DNA of 5,467 nt from Phycisphaerae bacterium (GTDB lineage Bacteria > Planctomycetota > Phycisphaerae > Phycisphaerales > SM1A02). The position numbers were made by a program, and so were the translations under genes. The stretch covers positions 1 to 5,467 of the forward strand of contig VGXK01000162.1 in the NCBI GenBank assembly GCA_016873355.1, written 5' to 3'. Position 1 is the stretch's first letter. Each line of letters begins with the position of its first letter. The notes beneath the pieces are model-generated. The model was not told the origin of the DNA. It saw only the letters and a program-made list of their open reading frames with translations, and did not search any database. Shown in pieces: positions 1-4,925 of the stretch.

Positions 1-1
1 A

Positions 2-160
2 GAGCGGTTCCTCCTCATTCGTAGCGATCTGGCGGGCTGCGACTTCGTGTGGCATCGTCGGGCTCCATCGGCGGATCCTCAAGATCCGCCTGCTTCGCCC
101 TCCTTGCCACACTCGTTTCGCCAACGCCAGCTCGCGACGCCTGAGTCGTCACCGCTCTAG
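2..160 (+). CDS. Possible C-terminal tail of a gene entering from the left edge
   Basis: A plus-strand frame is open from the left edge and ends in TAG at 158-160, giving 52 residues that begin ERFLLIRSDLAGCDFVWHRR. About the first 17 codons show the high third-position GC expected of coding DNA here (roughly 14 of 17), and the peptide looks protein-like. After that the peptide becomes Pro/Ser/Arg-rich and third-position bias is lost, so the tail could be read-through into non-coding or repeat DNA. I do not recognise a family. If real, the upstream gene lies on the same strand as thiS, 66 bases before it. It may equally be chance, because high GC makes stop codons rare. Confidence 0.3.
   Translation, partial: ERFLLIRSDLAGCDFVWHRRAPSADPQDPPASPSLPHSFRQRQLATPESSPL
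70..90. repeat. Perfect 8-bp inverted repeat (hairpin)
   Basis: GGCGGATC (70-77) and GATCCGCC (83-90) are exact reverse complements separated by a 5-base loop, CTCAA. This would form a stable GC-rich hairpin in RNA from either strand. No T-run follows on either side, so it is not a standard intrinsic terminator. It sits inside the doubtful tail of the left-edge frame and may be part of a dispersed intergenic repeat or a 3' end structure of the upstream gene. Confidence 0.5.
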
Positions 161-187
161 GACGCCGCGAAGATCGGTGCGCAGGTT

Positions 188-212
188 GCGGCGGCCGCGG
201 CGGCCGCGGCGC
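188..212. repeat. GC-only tandem/palindromic tract ahead of thiS
   Basis: Two tandem copies of the 9-mer GCGGCCGCG (191-199 and 200-208) are flanked by further GCG/GCGC. Each copy contains the 8-bp palindrome GCGGCCGC. The tract ends 14 bases before the thiS start codon, where a ribosome binding site would be expected, and none is visible. It could fold strongly in the mRNA leader; whether that matters for expression is inference. No thiamine-pyrophosphate riboswitch signature is seen around it. Confidence 0.5.
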
Positions 213-226
213 TACCATGCACGCCC

Positions 227-433
227 ATGAAGCTGCGGATCAACGGCTCGTCGCGGGAAGTCGATTTCGGCGAGGTCGCCACGGTCGAGGCCCTCGTGCG
301 CATCGTCGCGCCGCGCGGCGTGCCGTGCGCGGTGGAGGTGAATCGGCAGGTGGTCCCGTTCGCGCGCCGCGGCGAGACCGAGCTGCGCGACGGCGACTCG
401 GTGGAGATCGTCACGCTCGTCGGCGGCGGCTAG
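227..433 (+). CDS. thiS: Sulfur carrier protein ThiS
   Basis: ThiS is the small ubiquitin-fold protein whose C-terminal glycine is adenylated and converted to a thiocarboxylate; that sulfur is handed to ThiG to build the thiazole ring of thiamine. The 68-residue length is normal for the family. The start MKLRINGSSREV, the central VPCAVEVNRQVVP strand-turn region, the RDGDSVEIV segment (about 55-62) and the terminal VGGG are all typical; the last two glycines are the functional tail. The ATG at 227 gives the canonical N-terminus. Another ATG at 217 is in a different frame. There is no Shine-Dalgarno sequence. thiG follows after 12 bases, which supports co-transcription. The partner adenylyltransferase ThiF and a glycine or tyrosine oxidase (ThiO/ThiH) are not in this window. 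Confidence 0.93.
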   Translation: MKLRINGSSREVDFGEVATVEALVRIVAPRGVPCAVEVNRQVVPFARRGETELRDGDSVEIVTLVGGG

Positions 434-445
434 GCTTGCTCGTCG

Positions 446-1357
446 ATGTGCCCCGCCCCCGCCGTTCCGCCGCACGAGGCCGAGGTGAAGCCCGCGGCGC
501 CGCGTGATCCGCACGCCGCCGCGGAGGTTCCGCCGCTGACGATCGGGCCCTTCTCGCTGCGATCGCGCCTGGTGCTCGGCACCGGCAAGTACGCCACGCA
601 CGAACTCATGCGCAGCGCGCTCGACGCGAGCGGCGCCGACGCGGTGACCGTGGCGGTCCGCCGCGAGCGCCTCGTCGATTCGACCGGTCGCTCGCTGCTC
701 GACTCGCTCGGCCCCGCGCGCTGCACGATCCTGCCGAACACCGCCGGCTGCTTCAGCGCCGAGGACGCGGTGCGCGTGGCGCGCCTGGGTCGCGAACTGC
801 TCTCGCAGCTCGGCAACGCGGGCGCCGGCTGGGTGAAGCTCGAGGTGCTCGGCGACACGCGCACGCTTCTTCCCGATCCGGTGGGCACGATCGAGGCGTG
901 CCGCGAGCTCGTGGCCGATGGATTCACGGTGCTCTGCTACACGAGCGACGATCCGATCGCGGCGCTGCGCCTGCGCGACGCGGGCGCCGCGTGCGTGATG
1001 CCCGCGGGAAGCCCGATCGGCTCCGGGCGCGGCATCGCGAACCCCTCCGCGATCCGCATCATTCTCGAGACGCTCAAGGATCCGGCGCACGGAGGCGATC
1101 CCGCGTATCCGGTGATCGTCGACGCGGGCGTCGGCACGCCGAGCGACGTGACGATCGCCATGGAGCTCGGCGCCGACGGCGTGCTGCTCAACACGGGCGT
1201 GGCGCTCGCGCGGGATCCGGTGTCGATGGCGCGAGCCATGCGGCTTGCGTGCGACGCGGGCTGGCTCGGATTTCGAGCCGGTCGGATTCCGCGAAGGCTC
1301 TACGCGAGCGCGAGCTCGCCCATGTCCGGCACGATCAACGAGATTCCCGGAGAGTGA
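446..1357 (+). CDS. thiG: Thiazole synthase ThiG
   Basis: ThiG is a (beta/alpha)8 cytoplasmic enzyme that condenses 1-deoxy-D-xylulose 5-phosphate, dehydroglycine and the ThiS thiocarboxylate into the thiamine thiazole phosphate. Family motifs appear in order: SRLVLGTGKY (40-49), LPNTAGCFSAEDAVR (96-110), WVKLEVLGD (129-137) with the Schiff-base lysine K131 and the conserved E133, LLPDPVGTIEA (141-151), MPAGSPIGSGRGI (185-197), IVDAGVGTPSD (224-234) with D226, AMELGADGVLLNTGVA (238-253) and a YASASSP tail. At 303 residues it is longer than the usual 255-270; the excess is a Pro/Ala-rich N-terminus of about 30 residues. A GTG at codon 14 (485) would give a shorter protein, so the start is uncertain. 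No Shine-Dalgarno is seen. Catalytic residues look intact. It lies 12 bases after thiS. Confidence 0.95.
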   Translation: MCPAPAVPPHEAEVKPAAPRDPHAAAEVPPLTIGPFSLRSRLVLGTGKYATHELMRSALDASGADAVTVAVRRERLVDSTGRSLLDSLGPARCTILPNTAGCFSAEDAVRVARLGRELLSQLGNAGAGWVKLEVLGDTRTLLPDPVGTIEACRELVADGFTVLCYTSDDPIAALRLRDAGAACVMPAGSPIGSGRGIANPSAIRIILETLKDPAHGGDPAYPVIVDAGVGTPSDVTIAMELGADGVLLNTGVALARDPVSMARAMRLACDAGWLGFRAGRIPRRLYASASSPMSGTINEIPGE

Positions 1358-1362
1358 GTCGC

Positions 1363-1374
1363 CACGGCGCCGTG
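1363..1374. repeat. 12-bp palindrome between converging thiG and aminotransferase
   Basis: CACGGCGCCGTG is a perfect palindrome lying just after the thiG stop, in the 63-base gap between two converging genes. As RNA it could fold only as a short hairpin (about 4 bp with a 4-base loop) and no T-run follows, so a bidirectional terminator role is only a possibility. Nothing else is visible in the gap. Confidence 0.35.
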
Positions 1375-1420
1375 CCCGAGCGACGATCGCGGTGAAGCGA
1401 ACGAGTTCCCCGGCCGTGCT

Positions 1421-2608
1421 TCAGCCGCTCATCAGCTCGCGAAGGATCGCGAGCCCCTCCTCGAGGTGATCGGGCCGCGTGGCGTAGCTCAGCCGGAAGT
1501 GCGTGTCGCGACGGCTGAAGACCTTGCCGGGAATCACGAGCACGCTGCGCTCGATCGCCCGCTCCACGAATTCGGTGCCGCTCATGCCGAGTCGCGGCGG
1601 CACTTCCACGAACGCGTAGAACGCCCCCGCCGGCCTCGGCACCGAGGTCACGCCGTCGAACGCGGCCACCACGAGATCTCGCCGGCGCTGATACTCGGCC
1701 ACGATCGGCGAGAGGTCGCACTCGAATGCGCCGACGAGCGCGTGCTGCGCCGGCGTCGGCGCGCAGACGAAGGTGTACTGCTGGATCTTGGCCATCTCCT
1801 GGACGAGTCGGCGAGGACCCGCGGCATAGCCGACGCGCCAGCCCGTGCAGCCGTAGGTCTTGCCGAAGCCGCGAATGAGCAGGCACTGCTCGCCGGCCCG
1901 CGCGGGGCTCGGGCAGCGCCCCTGCTCGCGGCCGTCCTCGAAGCAGAAGAGGTCGTAGATCTCGTCGGTGATGAGCAGCACCCGTCGTCGCCGGCAGAGA
2001 TCGACGAGGTCCAGGATCTCGGCGCCGCTCAGCACGGTGCCGCAGGGATTCGACGGACTGTTCAGGATCAGCGCCTTGGTGCGCTCGGTGATGAGCGGCT
2101 CCACGCGCTCGGCGGTCAGACGGAAGTCGGGATAGGTGTCGCAGAGCACCACTCGGCCGCCGGTGAGCGGCCCCAGCTGCGGATAGAGCACGAAGAAGGG
2201 ATCGCCGGCGATCATCTCGTCGCCGGGATCGAGCAGCGCCATCGCCGCGAGCAGCAGGCCGCCGCTCGTGCCCGAGGTGACGATGCAGCCGAGATCCTCC
2301 GACGGCCCTCGCCACCCGATGTCGCGCTCCAGATGGGCCCAGATCGCCTCGAGCAGCGGCGCGATGCCCTGCGTCACCGAATAGCCGGCGCGATTCTCGA
2401 GCGCCGCATGCGAAAGCGCGCGGCGAAGCGGCTCCGGCACGGCGAAATCGGGCTGCCCGATCGAGAGATTGATCGGCCGCTCGAGTCGTGCGCCGAGATC
2501 GAAGACTCGTCGGATGCCGGAGGCATCCATCGAGCGAGCCCGCGCCGAGAGCAGGTGCTCCACATCGAGCGCGTCCGATTCGTTGCTTGCGCGCGACGAG
2601 GAAGGCAC
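1421..2608 (-). CDS. Class I/II PLP-dependent aminotransferase (aspartate aminotransferase-like)
   Basis: This is a fold-type I PLP enzyme of 395 residues, a normal length, probably a cytoplasmic homodimer transferring amino groups between an amino acid and a 2-oxo acid. Visible motifs are INLSIGQPDF (46-55), GYSVTQG (75-81), SGTSGG (112-117) in the phosphate-binding region, NSPSNPCGT (183-191) with N187, TDEIYD (214-219) with D215 and Y218, RGFGKTYGCTGWRVGY (246-261) with the Schiff-base lysine K250 and R258, and HFRLSYA (370-376) with R372, which binds the substrate alpha-carboxylate. This is the Ibeta/Igamma aspartate-aminotransferase group, but substrate cannot be read from sequence; aromatic amino acids, LL-diaminopimelate or other acceptors are possible. 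The start is GTG (2606-2608), 7 bases after the small basic protein gene, with no Shine-Dalgarno. M27 would be too late because conserved residues begin around S30-G31. It is the last gene of the minus-strand cluster. Confidence 0.92.
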   Translation of the reverse strand: MPSSSRASNESDALDVEHLLSARARSMDASGIRRVFDLGARLERPINLSIGQPDFAVPEPLRRALSHAALENRAGYSVTQGIAPLLEAIWAHLERDIGWRGPSEDLGCIVTSGTSGGLLLAAMALLDPGDEMIAGDPFFVLYPQLGPLTGGRVVLCDTYPDFRLTAERVEPLITERTKALILNSPSNPCGTVLSGAEILDLVDLCRRRRVLLITDEIYDLFCFEDGREQGRCPSPARAGEQCLLIRGFGKTYGCTGWRVGYAAGPRRLVQEMAKIQQYTFVCAPTPAQHALVGAFECDLSPIVAEYQRRRDLVVAAFDGVTSVPRPAGAFYAFVEVPPRLGMSGTEFVERAIERSVLVIPGKVFSRRDTHFRLSYATRPDHLEEGLAILRELMSG

Positions 2609-2615
2609 CGAGGAG

Positions 2616-2948
2616 TCACTTCTTCTTGGCGGCGCCCGCGTCCTTCGCCGGCGCGGCCTTGGCGCCCGCGGCTCCGGCGACCGGCGCCTTGGCGCCCGCG
2701 GCCGCGGCGACCGGCGCAGCGCCCGGCGCCGCAGCAGTGCCCTCCGCGACTTCGCCCTCGGCCTTCTTGGCCTTCTTGCCGGTCGAGGCCTTGATGCTGC
2801 GGACCTTCACGAGTCCGAGCGGCGGGTTCTTCTCGAGATCGAACTTCTCGCTGAGCGAGAGCTTCTCGATGCGCTCCGTGCGCGTGAGCACGTTGCGATG
2901 CGAATTGAGAGCGCCGGAGGTGGTCTTCAGACTTGGGTGGATGCTCAT
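2616..2948 (-). CDS. Small basic protein (PVC-superphylum signature family) with Ala/Lys-rich tail
   Basis: The first ~50 of 110 residues carry the family pattern: MSIHPSLK (1-8), a short linker, SHRNVLTRTERIEKL (16-30) and GLVKVRSIK (45-53). I know this as the small basic protein found across Planctomycetes, Verrucomicrobia and Chlamydiae (I believe TIGR04137), proposed to bind nucleic acid or RNA, perhaps at the ribosome; its exact role is unsettled. Family members are usually about 50-60 residues. Here a 50-residue tail of Ala, Lys, Pro and Gly follows, starting with STGKKAKKAEGE and ending AAKKK, with two 10-residue repeats (78-87 and 88-97), reminiscent of histone H1-like tails. I chose the ATG at 2946-2948 because it gives the canonical N-terminus. 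An in-frame ATG at 3014 would add 22 residues unlike the family and overlap the upstream gene. It starts 2 bases after that gene's stop, so translation is probably coupled. Confidence 0.85.
   Translation of the reverse strand: MSIHPSLKTTSGALNSHRNVLTRTERIEKLSLSEKFDLEKNPPLGLVKVRSIKASTGKKAKKAEGEVAEGTAAAPGAAPVAAAAGAKAPVAGAAGAKAAPAKDAGAAKKK
2656..2715 (-). repeat. Two tandem 30-bp repeats in the tail of the small basic protein gene
   Basis: Units 2656-2685 and 2686-2715 match at 28 of 30 bases, differing only at the 18th and 19th base of the unit. Both keep the reading frame and encode near-identical decapeptides, APVAAAAGAK (residues 78-87) and APVAGAAGAK (88-97). The near identity at DNA level suggests recent duplication or slippage, so copy number may vary between relatives. 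Confidence 0.85.
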
Positions 2949-2950
2949 GA

Positions 2951-3691
2951 CTATCGGTGGAGTTCGAGGTATGCGTCGTCGAAGTCGCGATTGCCGCGCG
3001 CGGCCGTCTTCCATTGCTGGCCGAGCGACTTCACCTTCGACTCCAGCCGACGCACCTGCTCGGAACTGCGAGCGGTGCCGGCGGGAAAGCCGGGAAGGGC
3101 AACGACCTTGCGAAACCGGGGATTATCGTCGGGAACGATCGCGGCATCAAGTTGGTGGGAACGCAGGAAGTCGACGAGCTTCGGGGCGTCCGCGGTCGCG
3201 GGTCGCGCGATGACCAGGTAGTTGCGTCCGCGTTCGCGGGGATCGGCGGTCGCAGCGCCCGAGGAGGCGGGATTCGAGGCGCCGGCGGCGTTCCCGGGGC
3301 CGCCCGAAATCGGCGAGACGGACGGCGCTCCGCCGTTCGTTCCGAGGGCCGCGCCGGCGCCGCCCGCTCCCGTCGCGCCGGCGCCCCCGCCGGGATCCGG
3401 GGTGTCGCCGGTCACGCGCGCCTGAAGGGCGCGATCGCTGCTGAACTCCTGGCCTCGCGCGAATCCGGCCCGCTCGCCGCTCGAGCGACCGAACTGGTAC
3501 GCCACCGCAAGCAGCACGAGCGTGCCGACCGCGAAGAGCCAGAACCAGCCGATCGGTACTCGAACGGTGCGCCGCGCGGACGCGTGACCGCTCTCGGCCG
3601 CGCCCGGCGCTGCGCGCGGGCCCGCGCTTCCCGAGGTGCTCGCGGCGCCGAGCAGCTCGTAGAGAACCGGCGTGGCGCCTCGCTTGGACAT
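2951..3691 (-). CDS. Single-pass membrane protein with C-terminal SPOR-like domain
   Basis: The 246-residue protein has four parts. The N-terminus carries a short motif, SKRGATPVLYELL (2-14), then a flexible stretch. One strong transmembrane helix spans about 45-66 (VPIGWFWLFAVGTLVLLAVAY), preceded by basic residues (RRTVR), which suggests an N-in, C-out orientation. A Gly/Ala/Ser/Pro linker of about 60 residues follows (94-152). The C-terminal domain (155-246) begins RNYLVIARP, contains a helix KLVDFLRSH, RKVVALPGF and a final helix region with LGQQWK and DFDDAYLE. This resembles SPOR-type domains, which bind denuded septal peptidoglycan, but the match is by pattern only. A role at the cell envelope is therefore inference. 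It lies 27 bases after acpS and 2 bases before the small basic protein gene. No Shine-Dalgarno is seen; ATG at 3689-3691. Confidence 0.8.
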   Translation of the reverse strand: MSKRGATPVLYELLGAASTSGSAGPRAAPGAAESGHASARRTVRVPIGWFWLFAVGTLVLLAVAYQFGRSSGERAGFARGQEFSSDRALQARVTGDTPDPGGGAGATGAGGAGAALGTNGGAPSVSPISGGPGNAAGASNPASSGAATADPRERGRNYLVIARPATADAPKLVDFLRSHQLDAAIVPDDNPRFRKVVALPGFPAGTARSSEQVRRLESKVKSLGQQWKTAARGNRDFDDAYLELHR

Positions 3692-3718
3692 GCGGGCATG
3701 GTACCGCTCGAACGCGGG

Positions 3719-4114
3719 TCAGTCGCGACGCCCGCGCACGGCGATCACGCTTGCAACCGCGATTCCTCCCGAGTGACTGAGGCTGACGAGCCAGCGGTCG
3801 ATTCCCATCCGCGCCGCAAGCGCATGCGCCTCGCCCCGGAGGATGAGCTCCGGCCGCCCGATCCACGATGCCACGATCTCGATGTCGGTCCAGGCGATCC
3901 CGCCGCGCAGCCCCGTGCCGAGCGCCTTGAGCGCCGCTTCCTTCGCCGCGAAGCGCACGGCGTAGCGCTCCGCGCAGCGCGGCCCGGACGCGTCCGCGAG
4001 CGCCTGCTCCGCCGGCGTGTAGACGCGCTGGCGGAAGCGATCGCCGTGCGCCTGGAGCAGCGCCGCGATCCGTTCGATCGCCACCACGTCGATTCCGTGA
4101 CCGATGATCTCCAT
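3719..4114 (-). CDS. acpS: Holo-[acyl-carrier-protein] synthase AcpS
   Basis: AcpS transfers 4'-phosphopantetheine from coenzyme A to the active-site serine of acyl carrier protein, switching on fatty-acid synthesis. The 131-residue length is typical. The magnesium-binding N-terminal motif GHGIDVVAIERI (5-16) holds D8. The second signature RYAVRFAAKEAALKALG (50-66) holds the conserved K58 and E59. SLSHSGGIAVASVIA (111-125) is the usual C-terminal strand pair with H114. The ATG at 4112-4114 is chosen because MEIIGHGIDVV is the canonical start; the longer in-frame start at 4231 would add 39 unrelated residues and overlap the upstream gene. It follows that gene by 13 bases, with no Shine-Dalgarno. 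All key residues look intact. As a minimal trimeric-type enzyme it is probably the only phosphopantetheinyl transferase needed for the fatty-acid ACP. Confidence 0.95.
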   Translation of the reverse strand: MEIIGHGIDVVAIERIAALLQAHGDRFRQRVYTPAEQALADASGPRCAERYAVRFAAKEAALKALGTGLRGGIAWTDIEIVASWIGRPELILRGEAHALAARMGIDRWLVSLSHSGGIAVASVIAVRGRRD

Positions 4115-4127
4115 GCGGGGCCGAACA

Positions 4128-4889
4128 CTACCCGAGGCCGGCGGCGTTGTTCCATGCGTCGCGCGTGGAGCGCAGCCCGGCGCGAGCATCGGGCCAGCCG
4201 CGGGCGTCCGCCACCGGCCGCAGCGTCGCACCGCCGAGCCGAAGCGCCGAGCGCAGGTCCCGGAGCAGATTCATGCCCTCGTCGCCCGCGCGGAACGGTC
4301 GGCGCCCGCCGTTCGCGGCGCCGAGCGAAAGACGAATCGCGCCGAGGCCGTCGCCGGCGGAAGCGATCGACTCGGCCACGGAGAGCTCGCGGGGGCGGAT
4401 CGACGCCAGGTCCAGGCCGACTCGAATCGAGTTCTCCGTCGTCGCGCCCTCGGCGAAGTCGACGAGGAGGACGCCTCGCCGCTCCGCTTCGCGCAGCAGC
4501 GCCGCGCGACTGTCGCGCGCCGCGTCGTCGCGCGGCAGCGTGCAGCTCACCGCACAGCGATCGAGGAATTCGGCGAGGCGCAGCGTCTCGAGGAACGCGT
4601 CGATTGCGCGCGAGACCTCGGAGGCGGCGCCGAAATGCTCCGCGGGAATCCAGAGGTCGATGCCCGAGACGGCCAGCTCGAGCCGGCGCATGCGCTCGCG
4701 TAGGGCGCGGCGGGCCCCGCCGTCGAGTTCGCGCGGACGCATTCCGGGCTGCGACGCCGAGAGTTGCACCGCTTCGAAGCCCTCGCGCCCGAGGAAGTCG
4801 AGCCCGGACTCCGGGTCGCCCAGCGGCGCGAGCGTCGCCGAGAGATTCACGCGCACGCGTTCGCTCGCGCCCTGCATGGCGGCCAGCAT
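4128..4889 (-). CDS. TIM-barrel protein of the sugar-phosphate isomerase/epimerase type, metal site apparently degenerate
   Basis: The 253-residue frame has the layout of the xylose-isomerase-like TIM-barrel superfamily (AP endonuclease 2 fold): a first strand VRVNLSAT (12-19), GFEAVQLSA (37-45) as the second strand, RERMRRLELAVSGIDLWIPAEHF (64-86), a helix with RAIDAFLETLRLAEFL (94-109), VSCTLP (114-119), GVLLVDFAE (139-147) and VGLDLAS (157-163). Family members usually isomerise or epimerise ketoses using a divalent metal held by two Glu, an Asp and His residues. Here the late-barrel strand, normally vHlsD-like, reads AIRLSLG (184-190), and the His usually following the GLxxD strand is absent, so catalysis of that kind is doubtful. 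The ATG at 4887-4889 gives the longest protein; M5 (4877) or GTG codons 12 and 14 are alternatives. First gene of the minus-strand cluster. Confidence 0.7.
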   Translation of the reverse strand: MLAAMQGASERVRVNLSATLAPLGDPESGLDFLGREGFEAVQLSASQPGMRPRELDGGARRALRERMRRLELAVSGIDLWIPAEHFGAASEVSRAIDAFLETLRLAEFLDRCAVSCTLPRDDAARDSRAALLREAERRGVLLVDFAEGATTENSIRVGLDLASIRPRELSVAESIASAGDGLGAIRLSLGAANGGRRPFRAGDEGMNLLRDLRSALRLGGATLRPVADARGWPDARAGLRSTRDAWNNAAGLG

Positions 4890-4897
4890 AGAAGCGT

Positions 4898-4913
4898 CGA
4901 TCGTCTACGATCG
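4898..4913. promoter_or_regulatory. Inverted repeat in the divergent gap (candidate operator)
   Basis: CGATCGT (4898-4904) and ACGATCG (4907-4913) are perfect reverse complements around a 2-base spacer. The 16-bp element fills most of the 28-base gap between the start of the TIM-barrel gene and the start of the plus-strand membrane protein. Its right half contains TACGAT (4906-4911), a 4-of-6 match to a -10 hexamer placed so that transcription would begin about at the ATG of 4918. No -35 match is visible. Operator or promoter function is inference. Confidence 0.4.
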
Positions 4914-4925
4914 CTGCATGCAGCG
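4912..4925. promoter_or_regulatory. 14-bp perfect palindrome centred on a start codon
   Basis: CGCTGCATGCAGCG is fully palindromic, with its centre between the A and T of the ATG at 4918-4920. It overlaps the preceding inverted repeat by two bases. In RNA it cannot form a normal hairpin without opening the middle, so a DNA-level site such as a dimeric repressor target is more plausible than an RNA structure. It may also be chance. Confidence 0.35.

Noticed and set aside
130..160. Thiamine riboswitch suggested by CCTGAGT near 140
   Set aside because: Only a short chance match; the second conserved core (CTGATC...AGGGAA) and the expected helices are missing.
212..1090. 292-residue minus-strand open frame
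   Set aside because: It is antisense to thiS and thiG, His/Arg/Ala-rich and without recognisable motifs.
1358..1420. Intrinsic terminator between thiG and the aminotransferase
   Set aside because: The palindrome there gives only a short stem and there is no T-run on either strand, so I list it as a repeat and not as a terminator.
1466..2794. 442-residue plus-strand open frame
   Set aside because: It is the antisense shadow of the aminotransferase, whose PLP-enzyme motifs are complete on the minus strand.
2949..3014. Upstream in-frame start for the small basic protein
   Set aside because: The family begins at MSIHPSLK; the added 22 residues are arginine-rich antisense-type sequence overlapping the SPOR-like gene's end.
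4115..4231. Upstream in-frame start for acpS
   Set aside because: It would add 39 residues with no AcpS similarity and overlap the preceding gene by about 100 bases; the ATG at 4114 gives the canonical MEIIGHGIDVV start.
2957..4891. 644-residue plus-strand open frame
   Set aside because: It is Arg/Ala/Gly-rich with no family motifs and lies antisense to the SPOR-like, acpS and TIM-barrel genes, which have clear motifs. It arises from low stop frequency at high GC.
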